A stretch of 64,000 nt of DNA, from NCBI GenBank assembly GCA_000310025.1, contig FN649740.1:2466831-2530830 (forward strand), in the 5' to 3' direction. The notes under the pieces are model-generated. The model did not search any database, was not told where the DNA came from, and saw only the letters and a list, made by a program, of their open reading frames with translations. Below, piece after piece: positions 23,379-36,700 of this stretch (positions within the stretch are counted from its first letter, which is position 1; each line of letters opens with the position of its first letter). The position numbers and the translations under genes are program-made. This DNA comes from Ectocarpus siliculosus (taxonomy: Eukaryota; Sar; Phaeophyceae; Ectocarpales; Ectocarpaceae).

Positions 23379-25263
23379 ATGCTGCAGCCCCGCCGAATCC
23401 TTTTATCTCTTGCCCTGCTGGCGCCGCAGTTACCACGTCAACCGGCCGATGCCTTCGCCGTTCCCTCTGCTGCTGCTCCTGCGGCAGCCTCTCCTCGGCC
23501 GAAGGCCCCGCGGCGATTGCTGATCCTCCCCGACGCTCGAGCCGACCTGTCGAATCCTGACTGCTGGCACCACCATCTGAAGGTGTGTTGCAAGTGCTCG
23601 GTACTTTCGCAGAGAGACGGGGGGGGGGGAGATGCTGCTGCTGTTGCTGAAAAGAGAGGGAGGGAGGGATACGATGGCTTCAGGGGTAAGAAAGAAGCAC
23701 CGTGCGCCGACCCGTTTGGCGAGGTACTCTCATGAGCAAATGTTGTATGCAACAACGAACGGCGAGGGTATGATTTCAGCTGCCAATATAGCTATGCATA
23801 CATTACGACAGTGTGTATGTTCTGTGGTCCTGAGGGGTCGGGGCTCAGCCAGTTGGTTAGCCCTCTCGCTACGGCCCTCGTCGTTACATGCATGCATGTC
23901 GATTTCGCGCTTCCCGTAAGAAAATGTTTTTTTTTTTTTTTCATATGATGCAGGCAAACGTGGTGGTGGCCGACAAAGACGTGGAAGTGACTATTGAAGA
24001 CATGCCCGACCCTTACTCGTTCAACACCAAGCGGTGAGTACACTTGCAAGGAAGGGCGTGTGGATGACTGCTGGTTCCTGTGTGTACGGCCGCTGTGGTA
24101 AAACTGTTGTGGTCAAATCCGTAAAGTGCGACAAGCATAGGATGCTTATCGCAATCGTATTTTTCTTGTGTTTAGTACTTTCTTTCACACCTTCGAATGA
24201 AAATAGTGGAGGAGGGTTTCCACTCTGATAACCATCGCGCCCCTATAAATGTCAAAGTCGTAGGTTGCGTAAGCTGTTGCCGGTCCCTTATGTGTGCACG
24301 GAAATAAAGAAATGCTGAAGCGTATTCTTGTAAGCATCGCAACGGATGAAGAGCTCGACCCGTTGAAAGAAACGATCCAAACGGGGATCAATGACCGGAG
24401 ACGAAGGCACACCACCTCCAAGACCCATCGGCATGCCTACCACCAACGCACAAAGCTGACGGCAGTTGTTGCTGTCATCAAACGCTGGCTTGTAGCGGCG
24501 GCTTTTACGATGACATTTTTTCAAGGTATGTCGAGCGAGATCTTGACGTTTCCGCTGCCTGCGAATAAAATGCTTTATTTGACGGCGTGTACATCGGATT
24601 CGACGTCCATGTATTCGTTCACCGCTGTCTCAGGTACGAAACCTTTTGGTTAAATTTCATGGCGGATGAGCTAGCACTTGACCCTGGCACTCTGGTGGTT
24701 GCCCACGGCACAGCGGCGGACGCCGTTCTGCGCTTCGTCGAAAAGTATGAAGTGAGTCGATTCACTGCTGTCCGCAGGGCTCTTTTACTCCTGCACAGAA
24801 GAAACGAAACCCAGTTCCTGGCGAGGTTACGGTATATTGAAGTGGAGACTTGACGAAGAAGCTGAGGTAGATCCAGTGCTTCAGCATGTGGACTCAGTCT
24901 GCCCTGGGTATCCAGCAGCAGCAAGTTGTGCACCGATCTGTAGATTCGTCACAACGTGCGTTGTACTACAAGCTTTTGATGCAAAAGACGGAGAGAAAAC
25001 AATCTTGCATACTGCTTTTAGGAGTATGTTTTGTTGAGGTATTTCCAAGTTTCGCTTGCGTTTTCGCGAACCGTGAATCTCAAGATCAGAAACCACGGTG
25101 AACAGGTTTGGGGCGCCGTGCTCGTGTGCCCGGGCGGAGAGATGTACCATGCTGGCGAGAGGCATGGGAGAGCTTACGTGTGGCCGGCGGTGCGGAGGGG
25201 TTGCCCATGGCTAGCGATCGTGCATGGAAACGGGGACCCCATAATGGGGGACGCCGAGGCCGG
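23379..25263 (+). CDS. Plastid RBBP9/YdeN-like hydrolase lacking the nucleophile Ser
   Basis: Exons: 23379-23582, 23954-24033, 24634-24751, 25106-25263, in phase; a last exon after the GG|GTGAGC donor was not fixed. The presequence MLQPRRILLSLALLAP ends at ADA|FAVPS, a heterokont plastid signal. The body aligns by eye with human RBBP9 (alpha/beta hydrolase, PF06821): MPDP, then FWLNFMADELALDPGTLVV (RBBP9: IWLPFMETELHCDEKTIII), AVLRFVEKYE, VWGAVLV and VHGNGDP. Where RBBP9 has GHSSGA, this protein has AHGTAA, so the catalytic Ser position is Gly. The Asp of the triad (GNGDP) is present, while the His region would be in the unplaced last exon. Known relatives are serine hydrolases; here a pseudoenzyme or binding role is inferred. 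The frame in the fourth exon runs into a stop just after the donor, supporting splicing onward, possibly to about 25.4-25.6 kb. Confidence 0.75.
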
Positions 25264-26665
25264 GTGAGCTGCGGGTGGGCAACAACTAGCAATAGAGTTT
25301 CTTGGCAGCAGTTGTTTTACGCCGCCACAAATCATACTGTGTGCTCTCAATTGCAATCGCGATGCGGAGAGCAGAAAGCGCCACGTTCAAGAGTGTTTGA
25401 AGCTCCAGGCTCAAGGCGACCACCTGCTCAGCTCATTGGCGAGTTCTTGCGCGCTGTCTCCTCTCCTTTGCTTTTTTCATTCGTAGTCAGAACCACCGCT
25501 CAAAGCTTTCAACTACGCATTCCAACCCCATCCCCCATATGCGTGCCCCTACCGGTTCGTTCCGCTGCCGCTTCCATCACGAATGACACAGAAGGATGAA
25601 GGGCGCCCTTGGCGTACCCCCTCTGTTGTTCCGGGAGGCTGATGGGGGTCAGCAGCGACTCAGAGATCACACAGGCAGTCTACGGGAGGTGGAAGAGCTT
25701 GTGCTGTCTGCGTTTTAAAGTTGACTCCATTTTCGACCCAGGTCGAACATGTGGGACAATTACTTGATGACACCTGCTGGGAACATCCTTGGGCACTTTT
25801 GAGAACATGTTGCAAAACTTGACGGTTCGTGACTGGACGTCCCTGGAAATCGTTGTTTCTTGAGGAGTCAAGAGCCGTTGTAAGTATGTATATTCGACAT
25901 AAACATAATTGGAATTGACGTTAGAAAGAGGTCTAGCCTCTCTCATGATATGCGGGCGTTGGGCCGGCACACGGTGGTTGGTATGGTTGGTATGGACTTG
26001 CCGCGTACGGGGCCGTAGGAACTTCAGGTCACTGCGTGTTGTTTGTAGGCGACATTCTTCGTCGAATAAGATGCGGGGGGGTTGTTGTTGCGGGGAGCCT
26101 GATGCAGCAGGTTGGCCATTGGCGTTTGTGACGTTTTCACAACCGAAATATTGCAGTTTGGTTGTGGCGTGGTTCGAATTGATGGTGTGTACAGACCTAC
26201 CACAGTCTGGAGAGTTGTTGCAGTCACGCCCACAAGCTAACGTGTCGGGCGCTGCGTGGTGTTCTGGCCTTGAAAGAGTAGCCTTGTGGAGAGCACGTGG
26301 GCCTGTTGAGCTATTTCGGTATGACTACGACGTTTACACCAGTTCTTTTTTTATGCCCCGGGTCACACGAACAGCCTGCGTTAAATTTCGATCACACACA
26401 AGGCAGTGAGCAAGAAAGTAGAACCTCCTCTCTAACTGAACAGTCAGTCTTCCCTGTCTGCCAGTTACCCCGAAGCGCAATGTTGTCACCGCGACAGACA
26501 GGAGCATGAGTTCGCCCTCAAAGAGTAACTGGTTTCAATCTTATGGCTACCGCTACGCAGTTGTAACTGAGAAATGTAAAAGGATCGACAAACAGAGAGA
26601 CATCATTGGGGAGGGCATGCACTTCTTTGCGTCTTCTCCGACTTGGTGAGCCACGAGGGACATCT
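25264..26665. other. Convergent region: unplaced hydrolase end and intergenic DNA
   Basis: This region should contain the last exon and 3' UTR of the RBBP9-like gene and the 3' UTR of the large minus-strand gene. An open plus frame around 25392-25599 contains PPAQLIGEFLRAVS, which has the look of a C-terminal helix, and an acceptor at 25391 would be in phase, but the site is weak. The rest (25600-26665) shows no recognisable gene. Confidence 0.4.
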
Positions 26666-29600
26666 CTATCTCCCCTGGTAGTGGTGATCTTCGAAGAAGG
26701 AAGGTGCTCTTGTCATTGCGGCGGTCGTCGTCGTCGATCGAAGCTGGTCCCTGAACTCGCTTATCGACACCCCCGGAGGAACGAGGCCGAGGGCGGCCAG
26801 TCGGTGGTACTCCCGCTCCTCCTGCCTTCGCTGAATGGCCGACGCCACTCGTTCAAATCTGGCAACAGGAGCGAGCGTGAACACGGGGTACGCGTGTAGC
26901 GTGTGCGACGGTAAATCAGCACAACTTCCCTGGGATGCTTAGCCCTCACGGAACGACGCCCCACTCTGGTAACCTTCCTTTTTTAAACCCTCGCCTCTTG
27001 TATCCTCCGCGCGGAAACCAACGAAGAATGTATAGGTTGGTTTAGGGTAGGCCCCAAGGTCATAGGCCATGTACAATGTAAAAGTGTGTTAGAACCCTCA
27101 AGTTCCTAACTCCGCGTTCTGTAGGCTCGGCAATGAGCTTGTTTTGGAGGCCAACCTACTCTATTTCTACTCCGAACACTTCAATGGGGGGGGGGGGTCG
27201 TGAAAGCAGGTTCTCAGGGTGTTCAGTGTTGAAACAACGGCACAGGTGGAAAACAACGTTCCTATCGTTACGACACAAGACCGTACGTGCGCGATTTCTT
27301 ACGTTGTGTACCAGGATGGTAGAATAAGTTGACAGGCAATAGCCTTAATGAACGTTGCAAAGGCGGACAGGTAGGTAGTCTTTGCGCGTCAGTTACAATG
27401 GTCGCCGGCAACTATTCCCGAAGTTTACTCTCTATCTGCCACCGCCCACTACAAGTAGTTTCATCCAATCAATTCTGTCAGAAAGCACGATTCTTGGGCA
27501 CCAGCAACTGGAAATGCAATAACGATCATGAATGGCTACCAGAGCACAAGCCAGGCGGCGCCTTGCCCGGCGCTGCTGACATGTAGCCTTTTTCTGCCGG
27601 TTCGTCTGACCTTTGGCTGAGGGTCAATATCTCAGCGTGTTGTTCGACGACCCGCGCGTGCTCCTTGGCCGCTCTACGCCTTTCGCACGCACGGGTATCG
27701 TTCGTAGAGCTTGAGCCCGCTGCGGTTGCCGCCGCTGGTTCGGTGTTCTCTGCCGCCAACCCCCCTGTCGGAAATGTTCCCGCTGTTTTCACCAGGTTTC
27801 GTATCTTGATAGCCTGTTCCGTGCAGATACCCATCCTTTCGATCACCAGGGGCCTTTGGAGTACATCCATCCGTCAGGCCGTGAAGATGATTCGGGTGGG
27901 CGTGTTTTGTTTGTGATCTTTGCCGTTCTCGTGTGGTGTTCCGCAGCTTGGCAAACTAACGAGGGCAGCTCCGCGGTAAAATGAGCGCTTGCATGTTCTC
28001 TTCAACAACTGGAAAGAGAGTCAAGAGGGGTCACCACTTCTGAGAGCTCAAAAGCCAACCTGAAGGACAAAGATATTTTCGACAGTGTACCACTTACCAC
28101 CTCGTAAGCATGCCATCTACAGCCTCTCTGGCTCTGGCCACCCGCCCGATCTGTTGCTTGGTCTGTCTTCCGGGGTTGGTGGACTTATTCAAAACCGCCG
28201 CGTCGACGTCGTGCCCTCGTACAGCGCCCTCGATGCTCAGCTCTCGGTTAGCGTGAGCCGTCTGCGTTGTGATCAAAGCCGGGAGGGATAGTAAAACGCC
28301 ACAGAGTAAGAAACAGGTCGGCGGTGTACGTACGTGTAAGTCACGATTCACTGATAATGCTTACGCCGACAGGCTTACGTACATCGACCGCATGGTGTCG
28401 TCGCGTCGAACGACACAGGGATGCTTGCTGGAGTACATCCCCATGTTACACATGTCGGCCGACCAGCATGCCATGTATCGAATTGGATGTCATCGATCTG
28501 AAGTACTTGAGTAGGGGGTCGTCGTTGAACAAGGGCTCAACTTTCTGCTGTGCCGCCGTTGGGCATGATAATCATTTCTGTGTCAAACCTTTCTCCATGT
28601 GCACCGTGCAGCAAATTGGGAGCGCGTACTCGGGCGATTGTCTAGCAAAGTTTAAGGATAACACTGTCGGACGTCGTGCGGTTGCCGTATAACATTTAAC
28701 AAGACACGGAACTCCCCTTGGTGCGTTGAAACGGGTTCCGCCAGTGTGAAAAGAACCACATCATTATTCCCGTCATTGCATATCCTGGCGGATACGTCTA
28801 AACCCCTCTTAAATCCGAAACGTGTAGACGTAGACGTAAAGGTCGATCAAAAATCAAATCCTGTTACCTTCATCTTCGATGCATGCGCAGCGGCGCCTTT
28901 GAGCATCGCCCGAAACTCTCGGAGCCGTCCCGCCGTTGCAAACCTTCCGGTCTTCCCGGTCACCGTCGCCGCCGTCCGCCTCGAAGACCCCCCGCTGCCG
29001 TCCAGGCTACTGCTACTTGCGTCACACCGCACCTTTAGCCCAGAAACCCCCGTTGCTTCAACTGCCATGGAATGTCGCTGGCCCATGCCCGTTGTGCCGC
29101 TGACTCCAAGTTCGGTTTTGCTCTGCGTACCGGCACCGCCCACGCCATTTTCCTGACCGGCGTTCCCCGATCTTGTTGACCCGTCGGGCGACGCCGGGGA
29201 GTTTGTCGGACCCGTTCCTTTTGGAGGCTTCGTTGACGAGGGGTTGCTGGGGTTGGCGGAACTGCCGGCCGAGTAGCTGCTGCTGTCGTCGCTTCTGGAT
29301 TCTGTCTGCGCCGCTTCGTGGAATAACAGAAGGTGCATGTCAAACCCGCGAGAGACGTAGACTCCGGCGAGGATCCTGGACGTTCGGACACAGAAAGGCG
29401 GTGTTTTGATTGTTTCGTCTCTTAATCTGCTGTGTGTGTGTCTCTTTGCTTGTCAGATGGAGTTCGGTCGAGTACGAGTTTGAAGAAGCGAGAAAGATCA
29501 GAGGACTGCCTTTGGTTTGTGAACACAGGTGCGCTGGGAACATGAGCAGCCCGACACGCTTTGACTGCACGCTATACTAGTATGATACCTCTGCTGCGAA

Positions 29601-30767
29601 TTCGATGTCTTAATAGGTCGTCGAAGCGTGTCCTTTTCCACAGGGTGTGAACGTTGGCCCAGCATGGCGCGCGGGAGGCACATGATCCTAACTTGGTAAC
29701 AGCGGGCTCCCTTTCCGGTGAATGCTTTGCAAACACCAAAATTGTTAGCATGAGAACGCTCCAAATAACAGAAACATATGATTCTCATGTAGGCTTGACC
29801 GTTTGGTTCATTCGAGAGCCAAAAAATTGCCGGAAACAACTGGTCTCGCGTCCGAATTCTCCACGCAGCCAGGCGAAGGCCGTACTCGACGGAATCACGA
29901 CCTTTTCTTCATTCCACGTGGACGTCTATTATAGGCCAATCCGAAACAGTGCCAACTTGCGCCCTCGGAAAAGCTCCTCACATACCAAACGTACCGGAGG
30001 CAATCAACGATCTTGTCCACCGGAAAGGAGATGTCTATGACCCTCCCGAATGCCTCGTCTGTCAACTCGCTTACTCTGGTGTCTCGGTACCGCAGTGGTG
30101 GTATCATCAGTTGTGCGGGGTGCCCCGTCATGTGGTGTGACAGTCACGTCGTGCGGAGCGGCAGAGGTGGAGACGAACGGCATCAAAGACGGACGTACAG
30201 GTTCCCACGGTGTTCCGACAAATTGAAGCATGTTACACTGCAAACCAAACCCCACCCATGTCTGCAATCAAGCGAATCTCGATTGGCATATGTACGTGTA
30301 TGTTTAGGCGGACAAACTTAATCGTCACTAGGAGGGAAGGGAGGGAAAGGGGTTCATTTCCGTACGATTTTGTAAATGTGCAGAGGAGATTAATCCAAAG
30401 CTCTATAGTTCGGGACGGCGACGTTACCCCGCCCAGGCTAAGTTTCGACAAAAAATGTGTTTTCAGCCGCGTGGAGTCTTTTCATTCGTCACCCGAACAT
30501 TAGCGCCCAGGCAGATTCCGCGAGGTTCATGGTCTCCTCCGCGTCTCCCAATCTCTCCAGCACAAGTTTCGCGGCCTCCAACAGGCGCAAGGCCCCCGCA
30601 CGAGTCAAGGGCGGCGGAGGCGGTTGCTTTTGCCGGCGGCGCGCTGCCAGCACCTTGCACAATTCGGAAAGCCCGCCGCCGACGGGTTTGCCGCCGCCAC
30701 TTCCGCCACCACCGCCAGGCTGGCGCGCTGCTACGGGGTGCTTTAGTCCGTGCACCGTGTACAGAAG
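26666..30767 (-). other. C-terminal helical region
   Basis: The helices LRLLEAAKLVLERLGDAEET and MNLAESAWALMF look TPR-like, preceded by Gly- and Pro-rich loops. The remainder (27.6-29.3 kb) is mostly Ser/Gly/Thr-rich with short helices (AGRLREFRAMLKGAAAHASK). The last exon encodes FERVASAIQRRQEEREYHRL and ends HHYQGR then a stop at 26666. No catalytic motif is seen. Confidence 0.6.
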
Positions 30768-33700
30768 CTGTGTGTATTGGGTCGGGTCGGGCGCGGGCGG
30801 GAGTGCGTGACGAAGACCAGCCGGCGAGGGGGTCAGGGGGTAGACCGGGCGTACGCACGACAGAGGTGCCGGTCGTGAACGGGTTGCTGGACCACCACTG
30901 TTTCAAATCGTGACTGAGACACAAAGCAGAGGAATACAGGGCGCTCATTATCGAGAACACGAAATACAACAATGTGGGTGCACCCAAAAAACGGAGCAGA
31001 TTTTCTCGCATGCATTTCGAACTACTGTAGCCAACCGAAAACTCGTCCAAATACCTCTCCTTTACCGTCGAATCTGAGTTCTTAACCCATTTTTTTTGTT
31101 GCAGGAAACTCATGTGCACGTACAAGATCCTCTGCCGTTCCTTCGAGGTTACGGTATACTGAGAAGTGTACGCGCCACCATCGTGGAACGCGTGCTCTCA
31201 TGGGATCTCAATCGACAACGCAAGAGCACCAACATTCTCATCGCCGTAGCAGTCCGCAGAAAACAACAAGAACACATCCCCGGCTGTGTGAGATCTCACG
31301 TCATGAGTCGCCGCCGCCCGCGCTTGGTGTTGGTAGTGTTCACGGTGGTTTCTCCCGTGGAAGCCCATCGCCTTGTGGGAGACGACGTTGTAGTACTCCT
31401 CGAAGGTGCTCCGAACGGCGGCGGCGAACCGGCGGGGAGCGGCGAAGACATGCGCAAGGTGCATGTACTCCAGGTACGCTTGTGGATCGCCCCTTGTGTT
31501 GTTTGTTGAAAAACAGGTTTGTTGTTTTTTCCACAGAGAAACAAGAACGTGGCCCCAGGCAGTTGGGGCGGGGGGTTGTTAAGACGGTGTTGAGAATGGA
31601 GGATGCGCTGCGATCCCGTGACTATGCCGTGTTTGTCTACCAAGCACTTGTAGCGAGGGCACCTTTTGCTGCCGTTCATGGCGTACAGGAGCTCGACGTC
31701 GGCCAAGGCGGTGAAGAGTTTTTCCCTGTGAGGCCGAGACGCCCGCCGGGGAGCTTCCACCCCGCCGTGGGTCGAAAGGACGACAATAGCTGGTTTGGGG
31801 GCACGACAGCAGCGTGGTGGGGGGATACAATCAGTGCTGTTGCCATACACGGCGCTCACTTCTTCCCAGAACCAAGGCTGGGGACGTCGGGATTTCACCG
31901 CCGAGTAAGACACATGTACCAGGGGCGAAGTTCCTCGATGTAGGCGTTGGACCGGTCACATGCACGGTGGGTGGAGGTTGAATCGGACCCTTTTGACAAC
32001 TTGTGCTATGTGTGTTTACCTTTGGAATGCCTTCAACATCAGAATTTTTCTAGTCGCGTAGGAAAGACTGAGCTTTCGATTTATTGACATATTGACACAC
32101 CATGGTTGCGGCATTATAAATTTTCCCTGAAAGAAGATGATACGAACAAAGGCTCTCGAGATGTAGCTCACCCGCGAGGGCGGCGAGTTGCTCCTCCGCG
32201 CGGCGCACCCCGGGCAAATCCTTGGCGAAACTGTCTGCCAACACCTGATAGTAAAAATGTTTAGATCTGTGTTCCGTGGGTCCTGCGTCAGCACCACCAT
32301 TGGAACCAGACGACGACGACGAGGGTGCCCCTGTCACGTGCCCTAAACCCAGCGGGCCGTGAGCCGTTGCAGGTTGTGGTTGCTGATGCTGCTGTGCCCT
32401 CACCACGAACTTATCCCGGGTTTCCAGGCACTCCAAGTCCACCGCCGTCACGGTCACGAAGTCGCGGAGGACGAAACGACCGAGCACCTGCGATATGTTA
32501 GGACCGAGACGTGTTCGTGGCGTTATTGAGGAGCGGGGTACAGGGTCTCGAAGATACCCTAGCCATGCCGAACAAAAGCCGACGCTAGAGTAGCTCAACG
32601 GATGACTAACTCCACCCCACACCGGTAGAGACACACTACACGCCCAGTAGGAATGGCGGAAAACGACTTCACATACGTGGCGTTCTGCTCGTGCGCGATC
32701 TTGTGTTGGTGCACACAGCACCCCCTTTTTCGCCATCCCTCCCCCCGTCCCATTCCCCACGCGCACAAGGTTCCTACACTGCACCACTCAGCAGTGCCCA
32801 AACCGTGAGTCCATGCGCGTGTCGTATATCTTGTCTGCATGCACATCCGAGCTTCAGACGGAACACGTACCCTCTCGCTCATGAGTGGCACACCTTGTGA
32901 CAGAACTGCATCAAGTCGGGCTCGAGCGCCCTCCAGTCCTGCTGCCCGAAGGCCGGCCTCTGGGTCCGCTCAGCCCTAGGGCTGGAGCTGGTCAGGCCAT
33001 GCTCCCCCAGTGCTGCCGCCCCTTTGCCCCCCCTCTCTGGCGGTTGCTTCGCCGCTGCCGTCGGCGCCGTCGCCGCCCCGGGTTTCCCTCCTCCTCCCAC
33101 CTCCGTCGAGCTTGCGTGCGCCATCGACGCGTCTCCTACCTCTTCGGAGGTGGTAGTGTTCTTCTTCGTTGCCGTCGTCGCCGTTGTGTCGGTTGTAGTT
33201 ACAGACTTTCGCGGTGCGTCCGGAAGACCGGAGTCGTTGTTCCTGTCTTTCGTGGTATCGGCAGAGGCGCCGGGGTTCGGGGGAGTTTCAGGGCTCCCTG
33301 TGGCCTGTGGCGACGTAGAGGCGGGGGATTGCCGTGTCGTTGGGGTGGCCACCGCTGCCTCTCTCGCTGGTGGTTCTCTTGCTGATGCCGTGGTCGTTGT
33401 TTGGGAAGAGGACGGGTTGCTGTTGCTTGAGTTGCTGTTATTGCCGTTGTTGCTGGTGTTGTCGTGGACGTTGCTGCTGTTTCCTGGCCCCTTGTTGCTG
33501 CTACCAGTATTTCGCCCCCCCGTCCCCGACCCCGCGGCTGACGCCGTAACATTTGTGTACGGCGGTGGCTTGTGATGTTGATGGCGTTGACTCTTGTAGC
33601 GTTCTAAGATGTGGCGTAGCGCGGCACTCAGCTCAAGCACAGACAGGCCTGCGTGGGAAAGGCGAACCTGCGTTGCGAATCGGGAGGGAAGGAGGAAACC

Positions 33701-36700
33701 GTGCCAACAGTATGTGTCGGAAAAAAGGGGGGGAACAGGACGCAAAGCTTAGACCTGCTTCCCGACAACTTTTTGGCCGGCGAGAGGAACGAGGATCGCC
33801 GAGCGGGAGAGAGTTGCCGCGACGAGCTGGATGAGCCAGCTGCGAAAGAGAACGTACACATAAGTCTAGCCCTCAACACACAAGGACGTAGCACGGACAA
33901 CTGCCCTGACCCCGCCCGCTGAATCTCCACGTGGTTGTGAGAACAGCGATGCCGACCGACCACCGGCGATACCACGATCAGAGTGCTTAACCTACCAGGC
34001 ACAGGGCCGCGCGCAGCAAACTTCCCCGGTGACCCTTGATAGACACCAGCTGGCGGATCCGAAGCCTCGCCACACCAATCGCCGACTCCTCGTGCATCTG
34101 GGTGTGTGGGTCAAAACCGGGACGGGGCAAGGTGGAGGTGTTCGTGAATGGGTCAGGACTCCTCTAGTGGCAGAAAGGTATCAATGGATCGTGCGAACGG
34201 CGGTCTAGCAAAGTTGTATACGTCCGAAGGCCAATGCTCCAATCGAGTGGCAGCAAGGTACCAATGGGTGATGTGAACGCCGGTCTAGCAAGTTGCCAAA
34301 TGTTTTTCTCGAAGCCATGATACGACGGTTGCCGAACGTCGACAACGAGGATGCTAGTGGTGGAGGGTCATACCTGGTTGCGGTTTTCCACGGTACTGCC
34401 TAGTGCTTGCGGGTCTTTGTGCTCTTTCTGCGAGCATGACTGAAGGAGGTCGACGACCAAGTTGACTTGTGTTGTAGCAACTTTTCACTTACCTCGACAA
34501 ATGGATACATGACGCAAAAACCATCTCCTGTAGACAAGAAACAGATGTCCTACGCATAGACAAAGAAACGAAAATTTATGAAGAAGCCAGAAATATAACA
34601 CCCTCCCGTCCTCACCATCGAGGCAGCCGCCCCGCGTAGGCTGGCCACGTCTGCGTCGCTCAGGCCGCCGCCGCCGCCACCACCGCCGTCGCAATTTTCG
34701 CCCTTACCGGCGCTAGTACAAGAACCAGAATTTGAGCGGCAGGCAGCTGCCGAAGATACCGACGATGGCGAGGCGGGTCTCGAGCCGGCGCTAGCCGCTG
34801 TGTGGAGACCGGGAGGGAGCCCGGAGCGAGCCAGCTTGCCGCTGTAGCAGAGAGCTTCCGTCACTCCTACCAGAAACTGCGCATTTTCATTGTGCTTTGT
34901 CGTTGTTTGCGTTGTCGTCGAGATTGTTGGGAGCAATCGGTGCAGCCATAAAGCAACCAGGGAGTAGCCTATGAGGATAGCAGATTTTTCTCGCCCTCTC
35001 TACATACACCCTAGAGACGTGTTTCCACCTCAAGTTGTTTTTCGAGCTGACGATATTTCTAACACCATCGTTCTGGAATGACAAAACACACAGCGAAGAA
35101 GCAATTGGCGGGCTTCCTAGTGCATTCGAAAATGTGCCCTTGCCTGAATGTTGGCGGTTTTCTCCTTAAGGACGAGGTCGGACTCCACCCAGTCCAGCAT
35201 ACAGCCGACGCCGTGCTTCCTCAACACCGCATCGATCACCTGATAACCACGCCAAGATGTGTGTTGACGGCACATTGGGCCGTTTCCCGGAATGAAGAAC
35301 AACGCGCGTTCTTTACTGAAATTTTCCACCTTGTTGGTGAAAATGATGTATAATGATTTGTAGCCCGAAGATTCCTCAGCGGACTGTTCTAACAGGCACT
35401 AAATATCTTGTGGGTCTGATCGACCGTGTCAACGGCGGCTTCCTTGCAATAGCGGAAAATGAGACTTGTGCGCTGTCGACAAAGTCCAACCTCCCCAGCG
35501 AAGTACGTAAATCGCTTACTAACCATCAGGACCACCCTGTCGCCACAACTGCCATCTGTGCCGCTGCTAGAGTAGTGTATCATTCCCCCCAAAGAGTATC
35601 TGTACACGCACCTGACCCTTGGTGTCGGCATCCAGACCGGCCTTCCTTCTTAGCATGTGCCACCCCCAGCCCTCGGCCCCGCACAGAAGCTGCTGGCAAG
35701 AGCTCCCCGTTGAGCATGTCGTGATAACCTAGAATGTTTTTGTTTATGGTGTGAAGTGTTGGAGAGGGTCTATTTGGTAACCCCACATGGTTTGCGTACA
35801 ACCACGAAGAAAAAAAGGAGTAACAACCACGACACACAAATAGCTTTGCGGACTCGTCTCGGAGCGTAGAGACAAACGGGAAAAACGTGGACACCTTCAC
35901 CCGTGCTTGAGATCGTATCTTCTCTTCCTTTCGCTCGCCCCAGGAACTGAGGGGAATCGTTCTTTTGCGCCGATTCTTTCTATCTAAACACATCACACAA
36001 AGTGTGCACGGAACCCCTCCTCCTCCTCCTCCTCCTCCTCCTCCTCCTAGCCCTCCCAAAAATAAAGCTGTACAAGAGGACGTCGCGCCATTCTACCGGG
36101 AAAGGAAAACTGTCGATTGTCATTGGCGTACCTTGACATGCGGCGGCAGCTCTGGAGGGAGCCACGCCAGCGGGTTTGGCACTTGCTCTGGGGAAGCGGC
36201 GGCCCGCTCCTCGGGAGTTACGAGGGCGTCCGGGTTTTCGATGACGAGAACCTTGCTTGCACGACACGTGTACAGGTGTTGCCGAACACGTAAACACAAC
36301 TTTAGGTTCAGCCCTCAACCAGTTGGGCTATTGAGAGCTCTCTGGGGGTTTCTCCAAGTAGAGAAGGAACGCGTGGTTCGCTGTCATCTGTGACTGCGAT
36401 AGCCAAGTACCCCCCAAGCAAAGTCTCATGATCGATGGTCGAATAACGTGTCGATATAGCGATGCATAGTCCAAAGGCGGAGGCGAAGGTATGTTTCACG
36501 ACCGTCCCTCTTCGTCGGATGCTACGACCTGCGTTGAATGGCGCCATCGCCGAAGGTCTCTACTGCAATCGTCGGCTTCGAGGAAATTTCGTTCGTTGTG
36601 AGAAGTTTGATCAGCAAACATCGGACGTACGCTTCCTCTCCTCTTCCTCCTCCTTCTCCTCGTCCTAGAAACTAAACACACTACAGTATACGGAATCATT

